The notes beneath the pieces were generated by a model. The model made no database searches. It was not told the origin of the DNA and worked only from the letters and a program-made list of their open reading frames with translations. Made by a program: the position numbers and the translations under genes. DNA of 64,000 nt. Source: Rhododendron vialii. Lineage: Eukaryota > Streptophyta > Magnoliopsida > Ericales > Ericaceae. This document shows positions 35,078 to 46,630 of the stretch, in pieces. The stretch covers positions 7,388,001 through 7,452,000 of the forward strand of contig NC_080558.1 of assembly GCF_030253575.1 (NCBI RefSeq). The letters are read 5' to 3'. How positions within the stretch are numbered: the first letter of the stretch is position 1; every line of letters begins with the position of its first letter.

Positions 35078-35554
35078 TGTTGGAAGGCGGAAGCGATACA
35101 CACTCATGCACTAAACAAACTCTTATCTATTGATTAACAACAAAGCACAAATGCATTGCTTATGGGGGAGAATCCCCGTCTGGGGTTGCTCCCACACCCA
35201 CACCCTCACTCTCTCTGTTTCTTTTCTCCTCACTCTTCCTCACAAACAAATTCACTACATTGGTGGGGTGAAACCCCCTATGGAGGGTCCCCGTTCCTCT
35301 CTCTCTATCTTTCTCTCTTTTTCCCTATATCTATCCACTGCCATACATAGATTATCACTATTCCAAGCCCATGCTTGGAGACTTTTTCTTCTTAGCCTTT
35401 AATGCCACACATGCCTTGGCTATCAACTTGGATGCTCTTTGGTCTTCAAAGGCTGCTAGGATATATCCACGTTTTTCTTTAATTCATTCCAAGTTTTTGC
35501 CATTCTCCACAATCTTTTTCCTTAGCTAGGAATCCAGCTTACCATATTTCAACA
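35078..35554 (-). mobile_element. LTR of a second element (3' LTR, minus orientation)
   Basis: Begins TGTTGGAAGGCGGAAGCG and ends ACCATATTTCAACA, giving inverted TGTTGGAA/TTCAACA ends. It is followed by TCCCCCCTTAAGC, which on the minus strand is a polypurine tract just before the LTR. Partner LTR not found. Confidence 0.6.
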
Positions 35555-36190
35555 TCCCCCCTTAAGCTTGATTCTCTCGTCCAGTGCATTTGTCTTTCAT
35601 TGTCTTGACACCTTGCCTTGCTGGACAACCATCCTTTGTCAATTTTTTAGTCTATAGGAACAACCGTCTGTTGTTCGTAATGGCTCCCTCTCATTGAGCC
35701 TCTTCAACCACTCTATTGGTTGATCTCATCACACAAAGAGTATGTCGCTCTTTGTTTCACATGTCGAACTTAGGTCCGAACATAGCTTGAACCACTTGGC
35801 GTATCATTCCTCGTCATCTCGTCTCTATAGCAAATATCTCATCTTTATTGGCCTCCAATCACGAATTGGTTGTGATTCTCTCGTCTATCTTACCAAAATC
35901 TCGTCTTATTTGGTATTTCTCCTCCATCTTCAGAGCCTAAAGGGCTCTTCTCGTCTACATCTCGTCTGATCGATCACATCTCGTCTGTCTTGTTTGGCTA
36001 AAAATTTGCGTCACTTCTCGTCTCGTTCGTCATCGTTGATTTTAGGCATGAAGTGCCAAGAATCTCTTTGTTAGGCAAAATCATGTCCGATTTAGGTTTG
36101 TCCCATCTCGTCCGTCACTTGACTATGGGTAGCCAAATCATCGTCTCTGTCTCGTCTGACCGTGATCACATCGTCTCGTCTACTCCGTCA
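35555..36190. mobile_element. Internal LTR-element debris with TCTCGTCT repeats
   Basis: Non-coding sequence next to the 35078 LTR. From about 35815 to 36180 the octamer TCTCGTCT or close variants occurs around ten times, irregularly spaced. No coding domain recognised. Confidence 0.45.
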
Positions 36191-36420
36191 GATTCTCACT
36201 GCCCAAGATTTGAACGAACAGCCCAAAGTACTAGCAAAAGCTGTTTCCCATCGGCCCATACCCTCAAACATGAGAAATTTTTCAGTGACGAGCGGGTACC
36301 ATGTGGTGCCTACTCGGTGCATCCGGGCCGTCCGTTTCGATTTTGGATGACTTAGATTTGGAGAGAGAAAAAAGAGAGAGAAAGAGGAGAGAGTGTGTTT
36401 TACTATGGGCTGTCCAATAC

Positions 36421-36931
36421 TAATGCAGTACAACTTCCTTTTACAAGACTAAGTGCAATAAGAGATCACAAACTTGCTTATGTTAAAGATTCTCTATTTG
36501 AAACACAAAAACAAATAGAGAAACTCTCAATTTTCATTAATCAATCATAAAAACAACTGATTTGCCCTAAGGCTTACAACCCAATTTATAATAACCTAGA
36601 AATACTAAAAGGAAACTAAATAATGGAAACCTAAATCTTCGACTTGGAGAATAAGAAAACAATAAAAAGGTAATAGAATAAGGGGAGTGATTTTGCCACT
36701 CCTCTTTTTGTTAATATCACTCCCCTTTGTGTCTATATAATATGATTTGTTTTGTGATAGAAGGGGAATGACTTTAATAAAAAGGTGAGTGACAAAATCA
36801 ATTCCCTAGAATAAATCAATAAATAAACCTAATTAGGAAAACATAATATTCTAGATACTTTATGCTAAAACAAAAAAGATTCAAACTAATATACTGAAAT
36901 TCATATATTCATAAATTATTGGCCTGCATCA
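36421..36931. mobile_element. Solo LTR with AATAC target duplication
   Basis: Starts TAATGCAGTACAACTTCC (TG decayed to TA) and ends TGCATCA. 5 bp duplication AATAC at 36416-36420 and 36932-36936. Same family as the LTRs at 33419 and 34600, and at the same site of the host MITE as in the 33.4 kb copy. Confidence 0.75.
36682..36806. mobile_element. 125 bp hAT-type MITE inside the solo LTR
   Basis: Ends GGGGAGTGATTTTG and complement GGGAATTGATTTTG. 8 bp duplication TAGAATAA at 36674-36681 and 36807-36814. The related LTR at 34600 has the empty site. Confidence 0.7.
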
Positions 36932-37795
36932 AATACACTTTTGGACGGCTCGAATGTGGGTGACGTGGTACCCACCCGGCACTGAAAAATTTCTCCTCAA
37001 ACATCAAAGCTTACCGATCTTGCGAGTCATTGGTAAACTTCTGATGGCCAACACCAAAATCACCCCTCAAAACCTAACCCTAGCACTAGGGCTAAGGGCT
37101 ATAAATGAACTGAGCAGCTTACGAGTTCGGCTTAGCTCGGCTCGTTAACGCTCGGCTTGGCTTGACTCGTTTGGGGCTGTAAATGAACCGAGCAGCTCGC
37201 GAGTTCAGCTCGGCTCGTTAATGCTCAGCTCGACTTGTTTTAGTAACAGGAATATGATGCCATACTTTCAAGATTTCCACATTTGGAAAAGATAGGAATA
37301 TAATTGTGATTCTTGACACATCCGACCAGGAATCACATTAATTACCAGATTCAGTGAGAATTTGATCTATCCCTTACCCTATGGGAATTTTAGATTCCTG
37401 GCTCAATCAATAAAAAAAGGAAATGTTGTATGATGAATTTCCAAAATAACTTATTCCTGTGTAAGATTTTTGAACTAGTCCAAACACCGGAACAAAATTA
37501 TTTCATGTATTGTATTCCTATGAGTTTAATCCCTACCAATCATATTTCTATTCCTATCCAAGAAAATTCCTAGGAATATTGACTCATAATAATCATATTC
37601 CTATTCCAACTTCAGATTCCAGTCATCCATAGATGAGATGACTGTGGAGGGAATAGGCCCATGATCACCCAGTAATTTCCCCAAATCTTAGGACCAAATA
37701 TCTGCTCACCAGTTGCACTCTGGCGGCGTTTTACCATCCAAAAGTCCAAGTATTTTGCTAGAAAATGGATCCAAGTCCTAGCCTGTTTTTGGCCT

Positions 37796-37802
37796 ATAAA
37801 AG
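37796..37802 (+). promoter_or_regulatory. TATA box of secreted-peptide gene 3
   Basis: TATAAAA in GGCCTATAAAAGGTGAACCC, about 70 bp before the ATG. Upstream lies the conserved CACCAGTTGCACTCTGGCGG and CCAAAAGTCCAAGTATTTTG. Confidence 0.65.
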
Positions 37803-37872
37803 GTGAACCCCCCTTGCACCATTCAAATTGGTAGCACTTCTATTTTCCAACTTTCCCTTAGGGAGAAAAATA

Positions 37873-38176
37873 ATGGGTCTAAGAAAGCTTTTTCTTGGCA
37901 TGCAAGTCCTTTTGAACATCTTCATCATTCTCTTGAATTTTGGAGTGGCTGCTAGGGAACTAGTCCAACAATATCCGAGCCCTCTAAATCCTTGTAAGTT
38001 TACCGCGTTTATTTACTTTAGTTTTTTGCAACCGAGTACTGTTTGAATCATTTTGCAACCAAGCTTTTGTTTATTTACTTGAATTAAACATGTGATTTGT
38101 TTTTGTTCAAATAGATCATAAGATGGAGAGGAAGCTCGATGACTCTTTGGATGATCCATGGCCCCACAACCCTTAA
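37873..38176 (+). CDS. Small secreted peptide 3 (two exons)
   Basis: Exon 1 37873-37993, exon 2 38115-38176, with the shortest intron of the family (121 bp; no SINE debris). The product is 60 residues. Signal peptide core LQ-like GMQVLLNIFIILLNFG and VAA before the likely cleavage. The mature part begins RELVQQYPSPLNPYHKMERKL, carries an acidic stretch DDSLDD and ends PWPHNP. An in-frame upstream reading frame exists but lacks an ATG, so 37873 is the start. AATAAA at 38325-38330. The most divergent intact member; keeping frame, splice sites and the ends REL and PW-x-x-x-P across this divergence supports a functional gene. Family not recognised. Confidence 0.78.
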
Positions 38177-38344
38177 AGTACTCAGTGATTTTATCTTATC
38201 GATCTCTCACTAATACAAGCTTAAGATGACCCGATTATCAAATTTGTATCTCATTACTGCAGACTATTTCTTTTCTTTTTTTTTGAAATTATTGTCCTAT
38301 ATTGTAAAAAAAAAAAAGGGTATGAATAAAGTTGTTTGTAAATT

Positions 38345-40198
38345 GTTGTGAATTGTCGGGAAGTACAGTTTATCTACTTCTTTGTTGTGAATTGGAAGTT
38401 TGGAAATTGATGTAATATAAATAGCATTGGTCGACGAAATTCTTCCTAACCTTTAATTTTTGTCCAGTATTTTTTTTTTCCTTTTTAAATTTTTTTTCTA
38501 ATTTTTTGTTTAGTTTTTCGGCCTAAGTTTTAAAATTGATCTCTTGTCTCATAATTAGAAATGTTTAAAAATATGGACCAACGTTTAAAAAAAATTATAT
38601 ATATATATGAAATGACACTTTCCACAAAAATACCAGTTGTTTAGTGTTTTTTCGTCTTTAGTGGATTTTTTTTTATTTTGATCATAATTTTTTTTTACTT
38701 TATAGAATTCTCTCATTGAAACAAATAATCAATCTTAAAAATATAATGTGAATGTAACTAAAATTTTGAAAAGACAAACAAAAAAAGACAAAACTAAAAG
38801 GACAAAAAAAGTTGCTAAGAATGGGGTTACGGCGAAAAGGGAAAAATAAAATTTATTTCATTGTGTGTGTTCTTTTGACAATAAATCTCGTATGAAAACT
38901 AAAATTTCTTCCTTTTGGCGAGACCTATTTTGCAAGAAAGTATTTTCCAGTAGAAAAGCTGAAACTATGGGTTGTATAGCTTTCTTGATAACTGAACAAA
39001 TAAAAAATACATAAATGCTAAATTTTCTCATCCTTTTCGTGAAACTGAACGTGGTATTTGAGCGACTGAGAGTATCCAAGTCCTATAAAATATAGGTTCG
39101 ATAAACAAATGGAGAAATAACTGTTTTGACAACAGTGCTACTTACACATATTTTTGTGGGGCCCACATCGGGGTTCTACAAAATGATCCGAATCGCTTAT
39201 ATTTTTTAAAATATTTTTTAGAGGGTTTTTGTAAAAAATCAGCTCCAACAAATATCGATATGGAATCATTTCTGTTTGAAATGCCCAAAATGACTTGCAT
39301 GAAAAAGACTTTGCTTTATAGGACTTAGTTTTTGATGGTCGTGACCGCTTTACATTTTTTAAATGTCCAAAATCATGACTTCCAACTAAGAAATGGAAGA
39401 CTTTGAAATATCGGCATAAAGGCATATTGTTTCATTTTTCGTCCTCTACATATATTTTTTATAATGAGACATTCGGACCAGCTGGTGCGCAACTTGACTA
39501 TTTGTGGGGCTCTAAAACCATCCGCTGTGCAATCCTCCAATGGCACTAATGTGGAATGTTTGACTTTCGTGAGATTCGAACTTACGATCTCTTCTGGGCA
39601 AGCCTTTTTATTACTTTTTTATACCTACTTAGCCAAATCCGATTTCGTTCCGGTTATTGTTCCGTTCTGGTCTTTTAACGAATATACTACTTTCATTGTC
39701 CAAGAAAAACAAATACTGTATATTTTATTCTGACTTTAATCTAGAGAATTTTCAACCATGAACCCTTGGTGTGGTTATTAGGGCTAATTCCAGAACACTT
39801 TAAAAAATAAGTACTTATTTTATATTTTCAAACTAAAAAATAAGGTAAATGAAAAATAATTTTTCAATTTTTTCGCATCGTTTAAAAGATCTCAATGAGA
39901 TCTTTCAAACAAGATCCATATTACATATTTTTAAATTTTAGTAAGCTAATTATTTTTTGAACTTAAAATTACCTTATTTAAAAATAAGTACTTATTTTGC
40001 GTTCTAAAATACACCCTTATTCAAATCAAAAGTGGTATGAGTACACCAGTTGTGTACACCATTTGTACATTGCCTATGTGGCACTGGCAACCGAACCAAG
40101 TAAAGGGCCCCACCTCCTACTCTCTTGCAATTCAAAATTTCACCCCAAAATTGCCCGGGAATTTCACCCCCAACTCTACCTACCAATAACATAGCGTG
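38345..40198. other. AT-rich intergenic stretch
   Basis: No gene recognised. Contains poly-T/A runs, a repeat with GGGGCCCACATCGGGGTTCT near 39160, and one pol III SINE-like head (next entry). Confidence 0.45.
39571..39641 (-). mobile_element. tRNA-derived SINE head (pol III A and B boxes)
   Basis: On the minus strand TGGCTAAGTAGG (39635-39624) fits the A-box consensus and TAAGTTCGAATCTC (39584-39571) the B box, about 50 nt apart. No cloverleaf tRNA can be formed, so a SINE fragment extending toward about 39470 is the better reading. Confidence 0.45.
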
Positions 40199-40203
40199 AT
40201 TAT

Positions 40204-41549
40204 TGCTCGACCGATTTCTAGTCCTAGATTAATGGGTTGCCCCAAGCGTAGGGCTGAGACCGACGTAGCACAATATCCAGTAAGTCCGGAGTCGAATCCA
40301 CAGAGATGGTGATGTGTGCTGACTAAAAATTTGGGTTGTAGTATTAAAAATAGCTCTTAGGTAGCCACCCCTTGTCTTCTAGTTGATTGATTGACTAATA
40401 CTAACGGATAACTTGCTCAAATGATTAAAAAGAGAGGCACGGTCGTAGGGAATCCAGCGCTCGCTACCCAATCAGAATTTGCTCGCTTTTCAAAGTTCTA
40501 AAAACGGTTAAATTTAGGGAGAATTGAAAACTCTGAAGGATGGGAATCCTAAGGTTGCCGGCCCCGTACACAGCGGTGAACATGTTTTGGTGCCCCGTTT
40601 CCGCTCACATGAGTCCCGACAATGCCTCGGATCATCCAACGGACGTAGTTTTCACCAACTAAATTTATTAAATTAAATTAATACACAAAAAAGTTGCGAG
40701 ACAAATCCTAATTGGGTCGCGGCGCGCCTTTACCCAACGACTAAACCTAAGATAAACTACTCACTCATTATTAGAAATAAAAGGAATAAAACCCTAGAAT
40801 TAATCATGCTTCTATTACTCGATACAGAAAATAAACGAAAGATTTATGTTAAATAAGTACCAACGAACAACTTTTATAAAGAACAGAAATTAAAACGAAT
40901 TACTGGAATGCAAATAATTGAACAAAACTTCAAATAACTTGACAGAAATAAAACTGGAAAGAAAAATTATCCAAACCAAATTCTCGGCAGCCCCGTCCGT
41001 CTTGATCTCCGCCGGTCTCGGATTTTTGTTCTTTGATGGCGTGAGAAAAAAGAATCCTAATGGCAGCCCCGTTCCTCCTCTTTTTTTCCACAAGCTGCTC
41101 TTCACGTTTTATAATAATAAAATAAAACCCTATTCCTCTCATGGGTCCTTCTGCCGACCTCCAACACAACCTATATTTCTTTTTATTCCTTTTCCCAGCC
41201 GTGTAAGCCCATTTCCACAGTGGCCCACTTAGTCAAAATAGTTACTAACTATTGGGCCCACTGGTGTACCAAAGTCTATTCTTATTTGTTTGGTTTCCAT
41301 GAGCAACAATTCCCTGGCCAATTGACTTGTGAATAATTACTCCGATTGCAGTCCAGTTCTTCCACCTGATTGCATTCGAACGAGCCAACGTCGATCACCG
41401 TTCAATATGTCAACTTTGCATATTTTTATATCAAACTCTCCGAATATCTACAACACAAAAATTAAGCATTAAAACTCCAAATAACAATATAAATAGACTT
41501 AGCAATGGTAAATTAGGGGGCGCGCATATGAACATTTACGTATCTATCA
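40204..41549 (-). repeat. 3' LTR of the Ty3-type element
   Basis: Pairs with 46631-49393 (minus its insertion). On + it begins TGCTCGACCGATTTC and ends ACGTATCTATCA. Just inside, CACCCCTCAACTTACAC (41550-41566) gives the purine-rich tract GTTGAGGGGTG on the minus strand. Confidence 0.85.
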
Positions 41550-41566
41550 CACCCCTCAACTTACAC

Positions 41567-43867
41567 TTTGCTAATCCCGAGCAAAGAAAATAAAATACAA
41601 GTAAAGAACAAAAACAAAAATCGATAGTTCTTTTAAACCCCCATGCGGCCCCGGTAGGACGAGTGAAGTCTCGAGAAGATTTTCAGCAGTGATCACCCAC
41701 AAAACACCGCGGATCCTTTTACATGAAATCTGAAAAATCGTAAGACAGCTCAATGATACCTCAAACAAAGAACACGTAGCCATCGTAAAAAGATAACGAG
41801 TATAAGCATTCTAGATACTATCAAATCAAAAATATGAGTCACGGCACCTATACTTAGCGTGTGCGATCAAGGGCTTCGGTCACAAGTGAAAAATAACTAA
41901 AAGTTTTCTCTGGACCGAGTCTTGACTTCAAATCTCACCGTGTTATGCACTCAATAAATGAAATCACTCGAAACAATATGCATATTACTCTCAATATGTG
42001 CGGACAGACGTTATGTAAATGAAAGCAAAATACTCCGCACACAATGACACGAAAAGAAAGCTCTTTATATTGGACACACGATCTCATGAATAGAATGCCA
42101 AGTATTGAAAATTTTCTCTATCCACCAATTTACAGCTCATTGCCCATAGGATCAAATAGGACTTCAATTCGAGTTATAACATCAGGTAAGGGAAAATATT
42201 TCAAGGCTAGGTGAGAATTCAAGTGTCCGAGAATGACTTCAAACAATAGGGCAAAATAATGTGTGCCCTTTCTTACTTTTTTTCTTTTTTTCTTTTCAAC
42301 TTCGCCACATTTCTCTTCCTAACTCTTTAATACAATCCCATATAAGAACTAGTATTTTCCTTTCTACAATGATTTGGTGTCTTTCCTTTTCACCTTTTTT
42401 CTCTTCTTTTTTTTAATTTTTTTTTGGGAAAGATCACCAATCAATAAAATACAATTCTCAGCTTCATTCATCTCCTTATTTTCTCACTAGTTCACATCAT
42501 TAACTAGCCATTCTCAAGACACAATATAGATGGTGGAGCTCAACAAGAAAAATGCTAGCATGCAAAAGGCTTAAACGGGCTCATAAGAGATGAATATATG
42601 AAAGGAAGAAGTGTACCGGCTCAAAATAGCAAAGATGGCCTATAATCCTTTCCAATGGGCAATACAACCATGTAAATTTCAAACCCAATGCAATTTTAAA
42701 ATATTCGCAACACTTGACAACAAAAATAATGAGATCCACAACGAATTTGCTCTCTCGAGACAAACAAGAATTTATTTGACACCATTCCAAGAAAAGATAA
42801 GACTCTAAACTCACATGGGTATAAGTCTCCACTAAACTAGCCATCGAGAATAATCAAGTCACAGCTCACAAGCAACCAAAACCCAAATAGACGTGAAGTG
42901 CAAATGTGCTAAAAATAAATGTCATGACCAATTCTTCGCGACAGGCTAGCAAAAAGAACTACTATGCCACCACAATATCAAAACAATGACTATCACATCA
43001 CAAACTCAATCAACTTAGAGCCAATCTCAACAGCCTTCAAGTCTCATGCAAAAAGAATCCTACTATTTTTATTTTTTCAATTTTTTTTAACAAAATAAAG
43101 AACAAAGTGATCTCTCCCCCCAACTTGAACTATTCAATGTCCGCATTGAAAGCATGAAAAAATAAAGATAGGACATAAACATAAAAGAGAGGATAGATAT
43201 TACCTCGAAAAAGAGGAGCTAAGCAGAGTAAACTATAGATAGAGGGAGACCCCCCAACTTGGATCAAACAACCTGCAAAATATTAGCCTCCAAAACAGTA
43301 AGAAAAATAACTAAAAGAAATAAATAAAGTAAGAAATAAAAGGAAAACAAAAAAAAATCATTTACTTTCTTCACGCGAAAGATACGGGTACTACTTTTCT
43401 CCCTGGCCAAAGACTGTGTTTCCCTATTTGTTGGAAGGACAGTATGCATAGGATTCAACGATATCTTGAGAAGTGGTGTCATCATCTAATAGACTGTCAC
43501 TCCCTCTGGGGTTTCTAGATTCCTTACCCACCACTCCGTTTGTGAAGCAATCTCCACAGAGTTTGGACATTAAAGTCAGATGGTTCATACAGAATTCTCG
43601 CTGCTAACTACGCGCCTGCCGTCAGACCCAACCTCCTAAGTACTACACACATAGCTTCGACCAGGTAGCTATACCAGACCATTATGCTAATTTTTTTTCC
43701 TTTTCCAATTTTTTTTGTTTTTGAAATTTATTGCTTAATAAGAAATAAAAGAACAAATATACAAATATTGTGCACAAAATTCAAGTCAATGATGGGTACC
43801 CCTATCGCTAGGGACCGGGTCCTCTTCTTAGTGAAGAAAGTGGTACGCAAAAGCTACCCGTCGAAAC
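41567..43867 (-). other. Internal non-coding part of the Ty3-type element
   Basis: Sits where pol and the 3' untranslated region should be. No reverse transcriptase, integrase or other motif was recognised in either strand; sequence is AT-rich with several T runs. Confidence 0.55.
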
Positions 43868-46414
43868 TTAAGACAATGGGGCACCCAACGGCTCAAGAAT
43901 TGGGTCCCAAGCGGTGCCACATACATCCTCGATCGCAGACATCTCCATCAAACTCTCTACCTCTAAAGAATCTAAGAATGATGCATTCTCGGCAGTTAAG
44001 GCTATCTCTAGAGAATTCTTATACAAAATACTATCGACATGCTCTTGTACCAGCGTGTCGATCAAATTCACCTCATGCACTTCCTTAGCATCATCGACTC
44101 GGCTATCCACATTAAACACATTCACCTCCATTTTCAAGTCCCCAAACGACATTTGGACTTTTCCAGTTTTGCACTTCATCACAGCATTGGAGGTGGCTAA
44201 GAAAGGACGACCAAGGATAATAGGAGTCTTCTCGAAGACCTCCGGAATCGGGCATGTATCCATGACAATAAAGTTAACTGGAAAAAGGAACTCGTCCACC
44301 CGAATTAAAACATCTTCCACCGCCCCCTTCGGAACTCTCACACTCCGATCAGCCAACTGTAGTGTGAAAGGTGTGGCTCTCAAATCGCCGAGGCCAAGCC
44401 TCAAGTATACTGAATATGGGAGCAAGTTGACACTTACTCCTAAATTCAGTAATGCCGTATCAAATTTCTGGCCTGCGATAGTTATAGGGATAGTGGGACA
44501 ACCAGGGTCTTTGCACTTGGTTGGGATATTGGCCTGGAAAATGGAGCTCACTTGCTCCGTCAGAAGCACTTTGTCCTGACTCTTGGTTCTCCGCTTTGAC
44601 GTGCACAGATCTTTCAAGACCTTTGCAAACTGAGGAATTGCGTCAATAGCTTCCATCAAGGAGATAGGAAACTAAACTTTCTTGAATAATTCAAGCATTT
44701 GAAAGTTCACATTGACCTTAGGTTTCGCCACCAAGCGATTTGGATATGGAGCAACGGGTGGCGTTGGAGTCGTGGGGGCCGCAGTTGCAGGCAACACCAC
44801 TTCAGGAGACTCCGCATCTTTCTCTACCTCAGGAACACTTCCTAAGTCTGGAACGATTGCTGGTGGCACCAATTTCGGCTTTAGGGGTAAGTTCTTGTCG
44901 ATCACTTTCTCACTTTTGAGAGTGGTGATCGCCTTAGCCTCTTCCAGACTGAGATTCGGATTACTTGGGCCAGAAGAATCGCCCACATAATGAGTACCGG
45001 CGGCATTAGCTAGAGGTTGAGAAGGAAACTTTCTCTTCTCCTGCTGGACTTGTCCAACTACCGCCGTCAACTGGGTCAATTGGGTCCTAATGTCACCAAT
45101 TGCCTGCTTAGTCTGCTCAGTGAAGCTAATTTAAGACTGCATGAGAGCCTTCATCATCGCATCAGTCTGCTTATCCTGTGGGGGATGGTTAATGCCAGGG
45201 GGTGGTCCAAAAGATGAAGGACCAAACCCCTGCTGCTGCTGAGGGGGGTAAAGAAACTGGATCATTTAGCCTTGAAGAGGCCGAAATTGCTAAACTTGTG
45301 GCTGAGGTGGTACCTGGGGTTGCACCGGGGCTTTTTGATCCTTTCAACTCAAAAGTGGGTTTTGGGCCCACCCTGGATTGTAGGTATTTGAATACGGATC
45401 CCAACGCTGGTTTATTGCATTCACCTCAGCCTGATTGCTTTGGTAGGTCTCTTTCACCATAGGAAAAGCGGGGCAAATGGTAACTAAATGCCTTGGACAC
45501 TCACATAAGGCACAAACCTCCTCAACTCTTAGCTCACTCACCTGATGGACTTGCTTAAACTTCAAGTCCTCTAACTGCTTAGCCATTTTATCTAGCTGAG
45601 ACTGGACATTGTACTCTCGCACACTTGAGGGAAAAATGCCAGACCCACTGGGTCCCTGTGCAGTCATGGCCCTATCACCGAGGTCGGAAGGTTCCCAACT
45701 TCGGTATTTCTCAGCCAACTCGTCTAGAAAGTCCCACGCACCGTCTGGGAACTTGTCGAGAAAATCCTCCTCCTTATAGAGGTACTCAATTTGTTGGACC
45801 GTAGAAACATTCAAGCCCAAATAGAAAAATGACACCAACTGTTGTTTCACGAAACCATGATGTGGTAAGGACAACAGCAAGTCCTTGAACCGCTCCCAGC
45901 ACCTTAAATATGACTCGCCCTCTTTCTGCTTATTCGATTGGACTTGGCGAGTCAGGTACTTCGATTTACTTTCCGAGAAATATTTTTTGTAAAATAAATC
46001 TCGGACAGCAGCCCACGTCTTGAGAGACTGTGGCTTCTGCATCCGCAGCCACTTATCCGTATTGTCCCTGAGCGAGGCTGGGAAAACCTTAAGGCAAGCA
46101 TTCTCCCACTGGGTAGTGGTGGCGGCCAGGGTGTGCACCAACCCGTCGAAATGATGGACGTGCTCATACGGATCTTCATTCTCCTTCCCATAAAACAGGG
46201 GAAGGGCATTATGCGTACCAGGCTTTATGGTGAAAGCATTGCGTGCTTCCACCATCTCAGTTGGTAGAACTATTGGACCAAGAGGAGTGGTCATCTCAGG
46301 ATGCATGTGTGCACGCATCGACATCGGTGGTTCTGCTATTGGTGGCTCAATTATTAAATCAACGAAAAGGTCACCGATATCAAAAGAATCATCACTAAAA
46401 GACTCTCCCTCCAT
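43868..46414 (-). pseudogene. gag-protease of the Ty3-type element, five nonsense codons
   Basis: One continuous frame from ATG at 46414. Gag: retrotransposon-gag block (WLRMQKPQSLKTWAAVRDLF, then SYLRCWERFKDLLLSLP) and a CX2CX4HX4C zinc knuckle (CALCECPRHLVTIC). Linker: Pro-rich. Protease: retropepsin-like, LLPYSVYLRLGLGDL, LQLADRSVRVPKG and IILGRPFLAT. The usual catalytic Asp in LLDLG is Asn here (ALLNLGVSVNLLP). The frame is broken only by stops whose first bases are 45346, 45292, 45268, 45133 and 44674, with no frameshift; each is explained by one C-to-T change. Not functional. Confidence 0.85.
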
Positions 46415-46610
46415 GATTACTCTTGGCTCTCTCTCAATGGCTACGAGACGCCTGATATTGTCTCGGTAGTACTTAGACTTTAGAGGTGATTGCTTCCCTA
46501 CGATGGAGGATTGCCCACTTCTACCTATGTTGACTTAAGACAACTAAAGAAACTAAAAAGAAAATAAAAATAAAACCAACTACTCGAATTCTTTAACACA
46601 CGTTACCGTC

Positions 46611-46626
46611 CTCGGCAACGGCGCCA
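46611..46626 (-). promoter_or_regulatory. Primer binding site
   Basis: On the minus strand TGGCGCCGTTGCCGAG, a primer-binding sequence common in plant Ty3-type elements, separated by four bases from the 5' LTR end at 46631. Confidence 0.75.
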
Positions 46627-46630
46627 AAAA

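Larger units (their letters stand above)
36271..36999. mobile_element. MITE with GTACC(C/A) arms, split by solo LTR
   Basis: Left end GAGAAATTTTTCAGTGACGA, right end TACCCACCCGGCACTGAAAA followed by ATTTCTCC, forming an inverted repeat. Split by the solo LTR at 36421. An uninterrupted relative lies at 55250-55488. Confidence 0.65.

Noticed and set aside
37828..37872. In-frame extension upstream of peptide gene 3
   Set aside because: Starts with TTG, not ATG, and the signal peptide aligns with genes 1 and 2 only from 37873.
39571..39641. Possible tRNA gene
   Set aside because: A and B boxes are present but no acceptor stem or anticodon arm can be formed; SINE head preferred.
43914..44579. 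221-codon plus-strand ORF
   Set aside because: Lies opposite the protease reading frame of the Ty3-type element and has no motif; a shadow.
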